The notes: a model not told the origin generated them from the letters alone. Counted from the stretch's first letter, positions 15,826 through 26,753 are shown. The stretch is DNA of 64,000 nt from Saccharopolyspora soli (GCF_022678645.1 NZ_JALBWV010000009.1:62001-126000); one strand, 5' to 3'. Numbers and translations are program-made.

Positions 15826-17427
15826 ATGCGCGAGGTCGCCTTCGTGGGTGGACCGGTGGCCACAATGGACGCCGCCCGATCGTTCACCGATGCCGTGGCG
15901 GTGCGCGACGGCCGGATCGTCGCCGTCGGCCACGCGGCGGTGCGCGCGCAGCGCACGTCGAACACCGAAGTGATCGATCTGGACGGCCGGTTGCTGCTGC
16001 CCGGTTTCCACGACGCGCACGTGCACCCGGTCTACGGCGGCATCGAGCAGCTGCGTTGCGACCTCACCGAATGCCAGGACGCCGCGGACTGCCTGCGGCA
16101 AATCCGGGCATACCAACCGGATGCGGGTTGGGTGCTGGGCGGCGGCTGGGACATGGGGCAGTTCCCGCGCGGCACGCCGAGCCGCACAGCGCTGGACGCG
16201 GTCACCGGTGCTCGACCGGCGTACCTGCTCAACCGCGACCACCACGGTGCTTGGGTGAACTCCGCGGCGCTGCGGTTGGCCGGAATCGACCGCGACACCC
16301 CCGATCCGCCGGACGGGCGCATCGAACGCGACGCCGACGGCCACCCCTCCGGGACCTTGCACGAAGGCGCCACCCGCCTCGTCGAGCACGCGCTGCCGCC
16401 GTCCAGCGAGTCGGAATACCTCGCCGGGCTGTTGGCCGGGCAACGCCACCTGCAGGCACGCGGGGTGACGTCCTGGCACGACGCGATCATCGGCCCGTAC
16501 CTCGGTTACGCCGACATGCTGGAGACCTACCTGGCGGCCGACGGGCAGGGATTGCTGACCGGCAAGGTCCGCGGCGCGCTGTGGTGGGACCGCGACCGCG
16601 GCCGGGAGCAGATCGAGGAACTGCGCCAACGCCGCGAGCGCGCCCGCGGGCGGCGGTTCCGCGCCGACGCGGTGAAGATCATGCAGGACGGCGTGTGCGA
16701 GAACTTCACCGCCGCACTGCTGCTGCCCTACCTCGGCAGCCACGGCAGCGGTATGTCCTTTGTGGATCCCCAGGTGCTCGCCGACGTGGTGCCGGAACTG
16801 GCCGCGAACGGTTTCCAGCTGCACTTCCACGCCATCGGCGACCGGGCGGTGCGCGACGTGCTGGACGCGCTCGCGGCGCACCCCGAACACCGGGAGCTGC
16901 GCCACCAGATCGCCCACGTGCAAGTGGTGCAGCCCAGCGACATCCCGCGGTTCCACGAACTCGGGGTCGCCGCGACGATCCAGCCCCGCTGGGCGGTCAA
17001 CGACGCGGCGATGACCGAACTGACCGTGCCCCGGCTGGGACACCGGCGGGCGGGCTGGCAATACCCGTTCCGGTCGCTGCACGCGGCGGGCGCGGTGCTC
17101 GCGGCGGGCAGCGATTGGCCGGTGTCCGAAGCCGATCCGATGCAGGCCGTGCACGTCGCGGTCAACCGGCGCGAACCCGGCACCGACGACGTGCCGTTCC
17201 TGCCGGAACAAGCGCTGGACCTCGTCGACGCGCTCGCCGCCTACACCGCGGGCAGCGCCTGGGTGAACCACGTCGATGGCGACACCGGCACCGTCGAGGT
17301 GGGCAAGGCGGCGGACCTGGTCGTGCTCGACCGCGACCCGTTCTCGCTGCCACCAGCGGAAATCGGGCAATGCCAAGTGGATCTGACGATGGTCGACGGC
17401 GTGATCGTGCACGAACGGAAGGCGTGA
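15826..17427 (+). CDS. Amidohydrolase, YtcJ/NfdA-like family
   Basis: 533 residues. An N-terminal beta-sandwich begins VAFVGGPVATMD and is followed by the metal-binding FHDAHVHP (H-x-H), the large barrel with AVKIMQDGVCENF (near residue 284, possible metal-bridging Lys) and LHFHAIGDRAVRDVL, and an AAGSDWPVSEADPM motif carrying the catalytic Asp. This layout is typical of the YtcJ branch of the amidohydrolase superfamily, which hydrolyses N-formyl or amide bonds of diverse compounds. ATG 15826 is the natural start; a GACAAT element 8-13 nt upstream suggests a nearly leaderless mRNA. The longer upstream reading frame lacks similarity. Substrate unknown. Geosmin synthase follows in the same direction after 138 nt. 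Confidence 0.9.
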   Translation: MREVAFVGGPVATMDAARSFTDAVAVRDGRIVAVGHAAVRAQRTSNTEVIDLDGRLLLPGFHDAHVHPVYGGIEQLRCDLTECQDAADCLRQIRAYQPDAGWVLGGGWDMGQFPRGTPSRTALDAVTGARPAYLLNRDHHGAWVNSAALRLAGIDRDTPDPPDGRIERDADGHPSGTLHEGATRLVEHALPPSSESEYLAGLLAGQRHLQARGVTSWHDAIIGPYLGYADMLETYLAADGQGLLTGKVRGALWWDRDRGREQIEELRQRRERARGRRFRADAVKIMQDGVCENFTAALLLPYLGSHGSGMSFVDPQVLADVVPELAANGFQLHFHAIGDRAVRDVLDALAAHPEHRELRHQIAHVQVVQPSDIPRFHELGVAATIQPRWAVNDAAMTELTVPRLGHRRAGWQYPFRSLHAAGAVLAAGSDWPVSEADPMQAVHVAVNRREPGTDDVPFLPEQALDLVDALAAYTAGSAWVNHVDGDTGTVEVGKAADLVVLDRDPFSLPPAEIGQCQVDLTMVDGVIVHERKA

Positions 17428-19749
<2,322 letters not shown>

Positions 19750-19759
19750 TCCGCAGCCC

Positions 19760-20968
19760 TCACACCAGGGCACCGTGCTGGACGACGTGGCGGAGGTGCT
19801 TCGGGTCGGCCAGCGCGGCGATGTCGGCCAGCGGGTCGGCATCGAGGACCACCAGGTCGGCCAGCGCGCCCACCCGCAGCGTGCCGATCTCGCCGGTCAT
19901 GCCGAGCAGATCGGCGGCGGTGCTGGTCGCCGAGCGGATGACGTCCAACGGCTGCTGGACGTCGCCGCGGATGCGGAACTCCTCGTTCTGGTGCCGGTGC
20001 ATGCCACCGAGCAGATCCGTGCCGTAGGCGATCTTGACGCCGCCTCGGTGCGCCATCTCCAGGGCCGCCAGTCCGGCGCCGAGCACCTCGTCCACCTTGC
20101 GCCAGCTGTCCTCCGGGAGCCCGAACTCGCGGCCCTCGGTCTTCAGCGCCCAGTAGGTCACCAGCGTCGGCACCAGGAAGGCGTCGTGCTCGACGAACTC
20201 GGCCACATTGGACTCATCGATGAGGTTGCCGTGCTCGATCGACCGGATGCCTGCCCGCAACGCCCGGCTCACCGAGCGCGCGGTGTAGGCGTGCGCGGCG
20301 ACGTAGCGGTTGGCGGCCTCGGCTTCTGCCACGATGGCCCGCAGTTCGTCCATCGAGTACTGCGTGGAGTCGATGCGGTCGGTCGGCGAAGCGACCCCGC
20401 CGCTGGCCATCACCTTGATGTGGTGCGCACCTTTGCGCAGTTCGTCGCGCGCGGCGGCCCGGACCGCGTCCACGCCGTCGGCGATCCGGCCGAGTCCGGC
20501 GCAGCACTGGTGGCCGTCGTGCACTCGGGTGCCCCGCGGGCGGCTGTCACCGTGTCCACCGGTCTGGCTCAGCGCTTTGCCGCAGAACGCCAGCCGCGGC
20601 CCCCGGATCAGTCCTTCGGCCTGCGCGTCCGCCAAGCCGAAGTCCGCTCCCGAGGCGTCCCGGACCGTGGTGAATCCCCGGTCGAGCATCTGCCCCATGA
20701 TCCGCGCGGCGTGCGCGGTGGCGTAGGACGGCGACCACGACGGCAGTGCACCGAGGTCGGCGGTGGCGGCCGTGACGTGCACGTGGGCGTCGATCAGTCC
20801 GGGCAGCACGGTCGCGCCGGACAGCTGCACGGTCTGGGCCCCTTCGGGAGCGGTCACACCGGGGCCGATCTCAGCGATCCGGCCATCCACGCACAGCACG
20901 TCGCCTTCGGCGTACTCGCCGGATTCGACGTCGAGCAGGTTGCCGGAACGCAGCAGCAGGGCGGTCAC
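19760..20968 (-). CDS. Amidohydrolase (imidazolonepropionase/Xaa-Pro dipeptidase-like)
   Basis: 402 residues. Metal ligands are visible in order: DAHVHV (H-x-H, ~61-66), HHIKVMASGG (bridging Lys, ~170), AHAYT (~215), SIEHGNLID (~235) and YGTDLLGG (catalytic Asp, ~297). The N-terminal LLLRSGNLLDVESG and C-terminal GALADLVVLDADPL segments form the accessory beta-sandwich. Family members cleave cyclic amides or dipeptides with a C-terminal proline or related residue. It starts at GTG 20968, overlapping the upstream GAF gene by 4 nt, and so is the third gene of a tightly coupled operon. Substrate is presumably what the MFS protein imports, but it is not identified. Confidence 0.9.
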   Translation of the reverse strand: MTALLLRSGNLLDVESGEYAEGDVLCVDGRIAEIGPGVTAPEGAQTVQLSGATVLPGLIDAHVHVTAATADLGALPSWSPSYATAHAARIMGQMLDRGFTTVRDASGADFGLADAQAEGLIRGPRLAFCGKALSQTGGHGDSRPRGTRVHDGHQCCAGLGRIADGVDAVRAAARDELRKGAHHIKVMASGGVASPTDRIDSTQYSMDELRAIVAEAEAANRYVAAHAYTARSVSRALRAGIRSIEHGNLIDESNVAEFVEHDAFLVPTLVTYWALKTEGREFGLPEDSWRKVDEVLGAGLAALEMAHRGGVKIAYGTDLLGGMHRHQNEEFRIRGDVQQPLDVIRSATSTAADLLGMTGEIGTLRVGALADLVVLDADPLADIAALADPKHLRHVVQHGALV

Positions 20969-21426
20969 GGGTTCGGTTCCTCCTGGGGTTCGTCGAGGCG
21001 CTGGACGAGTTCGGCCAGCGCGGGAACGGCCAGCGACGCCAGTTCGGTGGCCCGGTCGACCTGCGCCGGGCCGTAGGCGTGCTCGGCATCGAGCAGGGCG
21101 AGGACGCCGAGCGTGGTGCCGTCGTCGGCGACGACCGGCACGTTGATCACCGACCCGCAGCCGAGCTCCGCGATCAGCGCGTGGTCGGCGAAGACCTCGC
21201 GGACCGATTCGGCGTCCGGCCCGAAGAACGGCTGCTGCCCTCGGATGCAGCGGTCCAGCCACTCGGTGGCGACCTCGACGGATTTCTCGCCGCCCACCGG
21301 GTATTGCTCGGGGTGGCTGGTGTGCGCCCGGTGCAGCACGCGGCGGCTGGGCAGCCAGGCCAGCACGGTGAACAGCCGGACCCCGAGCTCCCGCCGGACT
21401 TGGTCTTCCACAGCGGACAGGTTCAT
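20965..21426 (-). CDS. Stand-alone GAF domain protein
   Basis: 153 residues from ATG 21426. The sequence has the GAF pattern: amphipathic first helix, VLAWLPSRRVLHRAH strand region, a long helix around DRCIRGQQPFFGPDAESVREVF, then GCGSVINVPVVADDGTTLGVLALLDAEHAY, which is the classical core strand-turn-strand. There is no output domain. It overlaps the transporter gene by 4 nt upstream and the amidohydrolase by 4 nt downstream, so the three proteins should be made in fixed ratio. A GAF module in such an operon could bind the transported compound and modulate transporter or enzyme, or be an enzyme in its own right. No cysteine pair typical of free methionine sulfoxide reductase is obvious. Confidence 0.85.
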   Translation of the reverse strand: MNLSAVEDQVRRELGVRLFTVLAWLPSRRVLHRAHTSHPEQYPVGGEKSVEVATEWLDRCIRGQQPFFGPDAESVREVFADHALIAELGCGSVINVPVVADDGTTLGVLALLDAEHAYGPAQVDRATELASLAVPALAELVQRLDEPQEEPNP

Positions 21427-22802
21427 CGGGCGGTCGCCTTCCGCGCGTCGGCTTCGGTGAGGTCTTCCAAGGAGCGGCCTGCGGTGGACAGCCCGAACAA
21501 CAAGGTGCACACGACCCCGACGGCCAGCACCGCGGTCGTCATGCCGAACACGCCCGCGAAGCCCAGCGACGCGGCGGACATCCCGATCACCGAGGGTGCG
21601 ATGATGCTGCCGACGCGGCCGAACGCGCTGGACAGCCCGGTGCCTGTCGCGCGGATCCAGGTCGGGAACACCTCCGGGGTGTAGGAGTACACGCCCGCGT
21701 AGGTGCCGTTGAGGAAGAACGACAGCACCGCGGCCGAGGTGATGATCATCACCGGATCAGTCATCTGGCTCATCCAGAACGCACTGGCCGCGGAACCGGC
21801 CAGGTACAGCGCGATGGTGTTCTTGCGGTCCAGCAGCTCGCCCAGCCAGGCCCCGGAGAAGTAACCCGGCACCTGCGCCAGGTAGATGATGATCGAGAAC
21901 TCGAAGCTCTTGGTGACCGTGATTCCCTGCTGCACCAGCAGTGTCGGGATCCAGGTGAAGAAGCCGTAGTAGGAGAAGGTGATCACGAACCAGATCAGCC
22001 AGGTGATCGCGGTGCGCCGCGCCATCCGGCCGCTCCACAGGTACCTCAGCGCGGTGAGCAGGCCGACCTTGCGGGCCTCGGCGGGCCGGTCCACCGCCGC
22101 CTCGGGCACCGGCGGCAGCGGCGCCCCGGTCGCGGCCTGCACCCTGCGTTCGAGGTCGACCACCACTCGTTCGGCTTCCGCGGTCTTGCCGTTGGCCAGC
22201 AGGTAACGCGGCGATTCCGGCAACGAGCGCCGCCACCACAGCAGCAACACGATCGGCGCCGCGGTGATCACCTGGGCCCAGCGCCAGCCCTCCGGCACCG
22301 GCTCCACGACGAATCGGCCCAGCAGCGCGGCGGCGACGAAGCCGAAGGAGAAGAAGCCCGCCAGCGCGCCGACGAACCAGCCGCGCCGGGCAGCCGGGAC
22401 GAACTCCGACAGGAACGGGGCGATGATCGCGCTCTCCGCACCGGCGCCGAATCCGGCCAAGGCCCGTGCGCCGAGGAAGATCTCGTAGTTCGGGGACAGC
22501 GCACCGATGACCGAGAACAGCGCGTACACGGCCAGCGCCCACATCATCACCTTGCGGCGGCCGATGCGGTCGCCCAGCAACCCCGCGCAGGTGGCGCCGA
22601 ACAGGAACCCGAACGGGGTGGACGAGCCGATGAGGCCGAGTTGCGCGTTGGTCAGCCCCCATTCGTCCTGCACGCTCGGCAGCATGAAGGCCACCACGGC
22701 GGAGTCCATCCCGTCGAAGGTGTAGCCGAGCCCGCCCAGCAGCAACAACAAGTAGTGCGGTCGGCTCAGCGGAAGCCGGTCCAACCGAGCGAGCAGAGTC
22801 AA
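21423..22802 (-). CDS. MFS transporter, sugar-porter/NiaP-like branch
   Basis: 459 residues with 12 predicted membrane helices. Diagnostic motifs: FDGMDSAVVAFMLPS in the first helix, GLLGDRIGRRKVM after helix 2, the SP-type SLPESPRYLLANGK before the central loop, and PEVFPTWIRATGTGLSSAFGRVGSI in the second half. These resemble NiaP and related carriers of organic acids, aromatic acids or vitamins. The TTG start at 22802 is supported by GGAGG six bases upstream. First gene of the transporter-GAF-amidohydrolase operon, divergent from an RpiR regulator. Substrate unknown; likely an amide or cyclic compound given the downstream hydrolase. Confidence 0.9.
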   Translation of the reverse strand: MTLLARLDRLPLSRPHYLLLLLGGLGYTFDGMDSAVVAFMLPSVQDEWGLTNAQLGLIGSSTPFGFLFGATCAGLLGDRIGRRKVMMWALAVYALFSVIGALSPNYEIFLGARALAGFGAGAESAIIAPFLSEFVPAARRGWFVGALAGFFSFGFVAAALLGRFVVEPVPEGWRWAQVITAAPIVLLLWWRRSLPESPRYLLANGKTAEAERVVVDLERRVQAATGAPLPPVPEAAVDRPAEARKVGLLTALRYLWSGRMARRTAITWLIWFVITFSYYGFFTWIPTLLVQQGITVTKSFEFSIIIYLAQVPGYFSGAWLGELLDRKNTIALYLAGSAASAFWMSQMTDPVMIITSAAVLSFFLNGTYAGVYSYTPEVFPTWIRATGTGLSSAFGRVGSIIAPSVIGMSAASLGFAGVFGMTTAVLAVGVVCTLLFGLSTAGRSLEDLTEADARKATAR

Positions 22803-22842
22803 GGCGCCTCCAGCTGGGTTTCAGCACCGGAAGAAGTGACTG

Positions 22843-22884
22843 GCAACATATAGTGCAGTTATCGCAATATGCAATATCTGTTGC
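22843..22884. promoter_or_regulatory. AT-rich operator region between transporter operon and RpiR gene
   Basis: GCAACA (22843-22848) and TGTTGC (22879-22884) are inverted around a core that holds two direct copies of GCAATAT (22864-22870 and 22871-22877). The segment is markedly AT-richer than its surroundings and sits in the 131-nt divergent spacer. It is a likely binding site for the adjacent RpiR protein and probably also holds the promoters. Confidence 0.5.
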
Positions 22885-22933
22885 GTTTTAGGCTCGTTAC
22901 AGTGTGTGTCCGCGGCACGACGAGAGGAACGCG

Positions 22934-23818
22934 ATGACCGACAACACCGCCGGGGAATCCGACGGCTTCGAGGCGTGGCTGCGCGGTCGCGTGCCCGGAC
23001 GCGGATTGCGCACCAAAGGCGCGGCGGTGCTGCAGGTGCTGCTGACGCAACCTCGACGGGTGTCCTACAGCTCCGCCGCCGAGGCCGCCGAACTGGCCGG
23101 GGTCAACGTCGCGACGGTGAGCCGAACCGCCCAGGCCCTGGGTTTCAGCGGCTGGTCGGACCTGCAACAGGAATTCCGGGCGCGCTACCTCTCATCGCTG
23201 AGCGCGCCGGAGGTCGCCGCGGCCCAGCGCACCGAGGGCGAGTTGGGCAGCGCATCGCTGCGCCGGGACCTGGAATCGATGGCGGTGCTCAACCGGCGGC
23301 TGGACGAGCAGGTCATCCGGACCATCGCGGAGGCGATCGCGCGGGCCCGACACGTGCTGATCGTTGCCAACGGCAGCTACGTCGCGGTCGGCTCGGCACT
23401 GGGGCACAACGTGCGGCTGGCGGGGTACGACGCCACGGTGGTGCGCAGCGGCGCCGACCTGGCCAACGCGGTCTCCCAGATCGAGCCGAGCGACGTACTG
23501 GTGGCGATCAGCTTCTGGCGGCTGTACCAGAGCACGGTGACCGCCGCCGAAGAAGCCAGGCGCCGTGGCGCCCGCGTCTTCGCGCTCACCGACGCGGCGA
23601 GCCCAGCACTTGCCGCAGCCGCCGAGCAGGTCGTGCTGATCCCAGCCGAAGGAGTGGCGTTCTTCCCCTCCCTCGCGCCGGGACTCGCACTCGCCCAAGC
23701 CATCGCCGCCCAGCTGTCCACAGTGGATCCCGAGCGGACCAGGCGCTCCATCGAAGCCGCCGAAACCGAATGGGCCCGTTTCGGTCTGCTGCACCGCCAG
23801 CCCCGACGCGCGAATTAG
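22934..23818 (+). CDS. MurR/RpiR-family transcriptional regulator (HTH + SIS)
   Basis: 294 residues from ATG 22934, preceded by GAGAGGAA. Residues ~18-85 form the HTH_6 domain (SYSSAAEAAELAGVNVATVSRTAQALGFSGWSDLQ). Residues ~115-255 form a SIS domain (HVLIVANGSYVAVGSALGHNVRLAGYDATVV, then DVLVAISFWRLYQSTVTAAEEARRRGARVFALTD). SIS domains usually bind phosphosugars, but several RpiR proteins next to amidohydrolase or purine-catabolic genes sense other ligands. Divergent to the transporter-GAF-amidohydrolase operon and most likely its regulator. Confidence 0.93.
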   Translation: MTDNTAGESDGFEAWLRGRVPGRGLRTKGAAVLQVLLTQPRRVSYSSAAEAAELAGVNVATVSRTAQALGFSGWSDLQQEFRARYLSSLSAPEVAAAQRTEGELGSASLRRDLESMAVLNRRLDEQVIRTIAEAIARARHVLIVANGSYVAVGSALGHNVRLAGYDATVVRSGADLANAVSQIEPSDVLVAISFWRLYQSTVTAAEEARRRGARVFALTDAASPALAAAAEQVVLIPAEGVAFFPSLAPGLALAQAIAAQLSTVDPERTRRSIEAAETEWARFGLLHRQPRRAN

Positions 23819-23990
23819 CGTGCGTACCGATGGGCGGCGGACGCGCCTGCGCCCCTCTGGTAATTTGATCGCCGTGACGTTCTTCTTCCTACGCTGATCT
23901 CCCCGTCGGCTCGACGCGGTTGTTCCCGGCGCCGACGATGCGGGGCGGTTCTCCACCGTCCCGAGTTGTGACGTGGGAGAGAACGCCATC

Positions 23991-24050
23991 ATGCGCACAT
24001 CGCGCGCGTTTGCTCTGCACCTGCGTCCGGGCTCCGCTGCTGTCCTGTGA
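23991..24050 (+). CDS. Putative 19-codon upstream ORF coupled to the RNA methyltransferase
   Basis: ATG 23991 follows GGGAGAGA with 8 nt spacing and opens a 19-residue frame (begins MRTSRAFALHL). Its TGA overlaps the GTG start of the methyltransferase at 24047-24050. The methyltransferase itself has no Shine-Dalgarno, so its translation may depend on ribosomes terminating here. The peptide is too short to assign. Alternatively it is a remnant, but the coding arrangement is precise. Confidence 0.45.
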   Translation: MRTSRAFALHLRPGSAAVL

Positions 24051-25111
24051 CAGCGGCGCGCCTGGTGGCGCGGTGCGTTCGCGGACTCGAAGCCGCCATG
24101 AGCACCGAAATCCTGCTGAGCGAATCAGCTTCCATCACTTCGATCGCGCATCGCGAAGTCATCTTCCAAACCTGGGAAGGAGCACGCGGGGCGCGTCCGC
24201 GCACGGCCGACGACGTCTTCCTGCTCGCCGGGCGCCGAGACGACATCGGCCCGCACAAACGCGATCTGGCCAGCCTGACCGAACTGGTGCACACCTTGGA
24301 CCTCGACTCGCTCCAGCACGAACGCCGCATCCGCGGCGGCCCGCACGACTTCGCCGGAATCGAAATCTCGGCGTCCTACTTGGGGCGACGCACCTACAAC
24401 CGCTACGACATCGAAGACACGATCGGCCCGGCCCTGGCCAACCGCCTCCGCGTGCCCTACCACTCGCGCCGAGGTGGCACCGCGCCGCCGCCCGGCTACT
24501 GCGGATGGCGACTGACCTTGGACGGCACGAACGCCACCCTGCTCCTGCGGTTGGGCGAGTTCCCCGCGCATCGTCGCGAGTACAAGACGGCCACGATCCC
24601 TGGGACGCTTCACCCGCCTGTCGCCGCGGCCATGGCACTGTTGGCCGACCTGCATCCCGGCCAGACGGTCCTGGATCCCTGCTGCGGTGCCGGAACTCTG
24701 CTCATCGAGGCACACCACGCAGTGCCGGGGATGACGCTGATCGGATTCGATCTGGCCTCCCGCCCGCGCCGGGCGGCCAAGATCAACAGCATCGGAACGG
24801 CTCCACTGCGAATCGAACGTGCTGATGCCGCCGCTCTTCCCGTCGCGGACCGGAGCATCGATCGCGTCCTGTGCAATCCGCCGTGGGGAAGCCAGGTACG
24901 GGCGGGCGGATTTCTGGCGTCTGATCCCGAGCAGTGGTGGTGCGAGCTCGCCCGAGTGCTCGCTGATGATGGACGCGCGGTCGTGCTGGTTCCCGATGCC
25001 CGAAGTCTGAGTTACGCCCTGGACAACGGCCTGATACCCACCCACGTGCAACAGCTGAGCCTGTTCGGCCGCCATCCCTTGATGACCCGCCTCGAACGCG
25101 TGCTCCGCTGA
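24047..25111 (+). CDS. THUMP/Trm14-like SAM-dependent RNA methyltransferase
   Basis: 354 residues. The N-terminal part (RLVARCVRGLEAAMSTEIL..., then RTADDVFLLAG) matches the THUMP-associated region of TrmG10/Trm14 proteins. The Rossmann methyltransferase domain begins near residue 205 with LDPCCGAGTLLIEAH (SAM binding) and has the catalytic NPPWG motif near residue 277, typical of N2-guanine methylation in tRNA or rRNA. The product should act on RNA in the cytosol. GTG 24047 is chosen because the RCVRGLE block follows it directly and the only good ribosome site belongs to the overlapping 19-codon ORF. A palindromic terminator follows the stop. Confidence 0.82.
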   Translation: MTAARLVARCVRGLEAAMSTEILLSESASITSIAHREVIFQTWEGARGARPRTADDVFLLAGRRDDIGPHKRDLASLTELVHTLDLDSLQHERRIRGGPHDFAGIEISASYLGRRTYNRYDIEDTIGPALANRLRVPYHSRRGGTAPPPGYCGWRLTLDGTNATLLLRLGEFPAHRREYKTATIPGTLHPPVAAAMALLADLHPGQTVLDPCCGAGTLLIEAHHAVPGMTLIGFDLASRPRRAAKINSIGTAPLRIERADAAALPVADRSIDRVLCNPPWGSQVRAGGFLASDPEQWWCELARVLADDGRAVVLVPDARSLSYALDNGLIPTHVQQLSLFGRHPLMTRLERVLR

Positions 25112-25113
25112 AA

Positions 25114-25159
25114 GAAGGGCGCCGCTCACCAATGTGCCCTTTTGTGGAAGGCGCCCTTC
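25114..25159. terminator. Inverted repeat between convergent genes, probable terminator
   Basis: GAAGGGCGCC (25114-25123) pairs perfectly with GGCGCCCTTC (25150-25159); the 26-nt loop can fold further. It starts 3 nt after the methyltransferase stop and ends 16 nt before the end of the convergent gene, so it may serve both. Confidence 0.65.
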
Positions 25160-25174
25160 ACCCAGCCCTCACCT

Positions 25175-25798
25175 TCAGGCCACGGCTGTCCAGTGGACGA
25201 GGTACTTGGCTGCCTCGGCGGCCAGCAGTGCGTCGAGTTCGGCTCGGTTGACGTTCTTGCGCAGCCGCAGCGGTTTGCCGCGCCGGACGTCGAGCACCAT
25301 CGGTGTCGCACCGGGACGCAGTGCAGGTATCGCGCGCTCCAGGATCCGCAAAGCCAGGTTCGCGGTATCCGCGCCGAGTTCCGGTTCCTTCAGGTACGGC
25401 AGCACCACCTCGCTGCGACCGTCCGGATACCGCAACGCCAGCGAGCTGCGTTCGGAGATGGTGACCGCGAGCCCGCCGATGTTCCAGCGCCCCGAGAACA
25501 TCGGTACCCCGGTGGCCGCGACCCGCCCCCACCAGCGCTCGAATCCCGCCTGCAACTCCTGGAAGTGCGGCAGTTGGACCGGCCGCGCCTGCCGCACCGC
25601 CGACGCGATGATCTCCACCGCGTCCGACGAGCTCACCGCCCGGCGCAGCGCCGCCCGGAACGGCCCGTAGAACGCCCACGCCATGCTGTTCTCGTCGAGG
25701 TAGATCTCCCGCTGGTCCCGGACGATGCCCGCGCAACCGCGCGGTGTGCTGCGCATGTAGTCCAGGAACGAACCGAGACTGATCTGCACGCCGTCCAC
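25175..25798 (-). CDS. Conserved-looking hypothetical protein, unknown family
   Basis: 207 residues from GTG 25798, chosen because GGGAGGGG lies 5 nt upstream; ATG 25828 in frame has a weak site. The protein is soluble, mixed alpha/beta, with an N-terminal helix, FSGRWNIGGLAVTISER near residue 120, a run of short strands and a helical C-terminus. I see no catalytic motif, metal site, signal peptide or repeat. It stands alone on the minus strand between the RNA methyltransferase (convergent) and the beta-lactamase-like gene (163 nt upstream). I do not recognise it and assign no function. Confidence 0.6.
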   Translation of the reverse strand: MDGVQISLGSFLDYMRSTPRGCAGIVRDQREIYLDENSMAWAFYGPFRAALRRAVSSSDAVEIIASAVRQARPVQLPHFQELQAGFERWWGRVAATGVPMFSGRWNIGGLAVTISERSSLALRYPDGRSEVVLPYLKEPELGADTANLALRILERAIPALRPGATPMVLDVRRGKPLRLRKNVNRAELDALLAAEAAKYLVHWTAVA

Positions 25799-25961
25799 GA
25801 GTGCCCCTCCCGTGGTCAAGGGCAGCATTCAGCGCCACCGCGAACCGCTCCGAGCCTCGACAGTCCACAGTGGTCCAAATGCGCCCAAACCCCCTGCCCG
25901 ACACCAGAATTCTAGCAGTTCAGAGCAGGTTTTAGAACACGCATTCGAGTGATTCGAACGC

Positions 25962-26753
25962 TCATCGAAGCGCGCGGTGGACGGCCAACCCGAGGGCGGC
26001 GATCCGGTCGATCGCGGGTCCGCCGCGGTGGTCGGTGCTGGAGCGTTCGTCGGTGAGCTCGTCGACCAGCACCGCCACCACCGCTCGCGGCCGGTCAGTG
26101 CCGATCAGTCCCACGTCGTGGCGCGACCCGAGCAGTTCGCCTGTCTTGTTCCAGCACTGCACCCCGTCCGGCAAGAGCGCGGGCAACCGGTCGCGGACCT
26201 GCTGTCGGGAGAGGACATCCAGCGCGTGTTCGGTGAGGTCCGGCGGCAACGCCACTCCCCTGGCCAGCGCGTCGAGCACCCGCGCCTGGTCCAGCGCGGT
26301 GGTTTCGTTGCGGCCGGGGGCGTTGACGTCCATCAGCCGCCGCACGACGCGGGTCGCCGTGCACCCCAGGTCGGCGGCACAATCCCGAATCGCCTCGAAG
26401 CCGACGACCTCGATCACCGCGTTGGTGGCCGCGTTGTCGCTGATCACGATCATCAACGTGATCAGGTCGCGCAGCGAGATCCGGGAGATGCTGGGGAGTT
26501 GCCGCAGCACCCCGAAACCACCGGCACGTTCGGCGGGCAGCTCGACCTCGGTGTCCAACCCGACCCGACCGGCGTGCACCGCTCGCAGCGCGGTGATCAT
26601 GATCAGCACCTTGATCGTGCTCGCGGCGTGCAGCACCCGCTCGGCATCGACCAGCACGGGCTCCCGCTCGTCGAGATCCCAAGCCGCGAACCCGACGCGT
26701 CCGGGGAACCCGTCCCACGCCAATTCCGCACGCAACCGCTGCGCGAACCCCAC
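25962..26753 (-). CDS. Class A beta-lactamase-like serine hydrolase, apparently cytosolic
   Basis: 263 residues with the three class A landmarks in order and spacing: S45-T-I-K48, S105-D-N107 and K203-T-G205. An omega-loop-like region (VNAPGRNETTALDQARVL) lies between them with a candidate Glu near residue 150. No signal peptide or lipobox precedes the domain, so the protein should stay in the cytosol or be exported by an unusual route. This makes a role as secreted antibiotic-resistance enzyme doubtful. It may be a related serine hydrolase. GTG 26753 is preceded by AGGAGG. Confidence 0.85.
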   Translation of the reverse strand: MGFAQRLRAELAWDGFPGRVGFAAWDLDEREPVLVDAERVLHAASTIKVLIMITALRAVHAGRVGLDTEVELPAERAGGFGVLRQLPSISRISLRDLITLMIVISDNAATNAVIEVVGFEAIRDCAADLGCTATRVVRRLMDVNAPGRNETTALDQARVLDALARGVALPPDLTEHALDVLSRQQVRDRLPALLPDGVQCWNKTGELLGSRHDVGLIGTDRPRAVVAVLVDELTDERSSTDHRGGPAIDRIAALGLAVHRALR

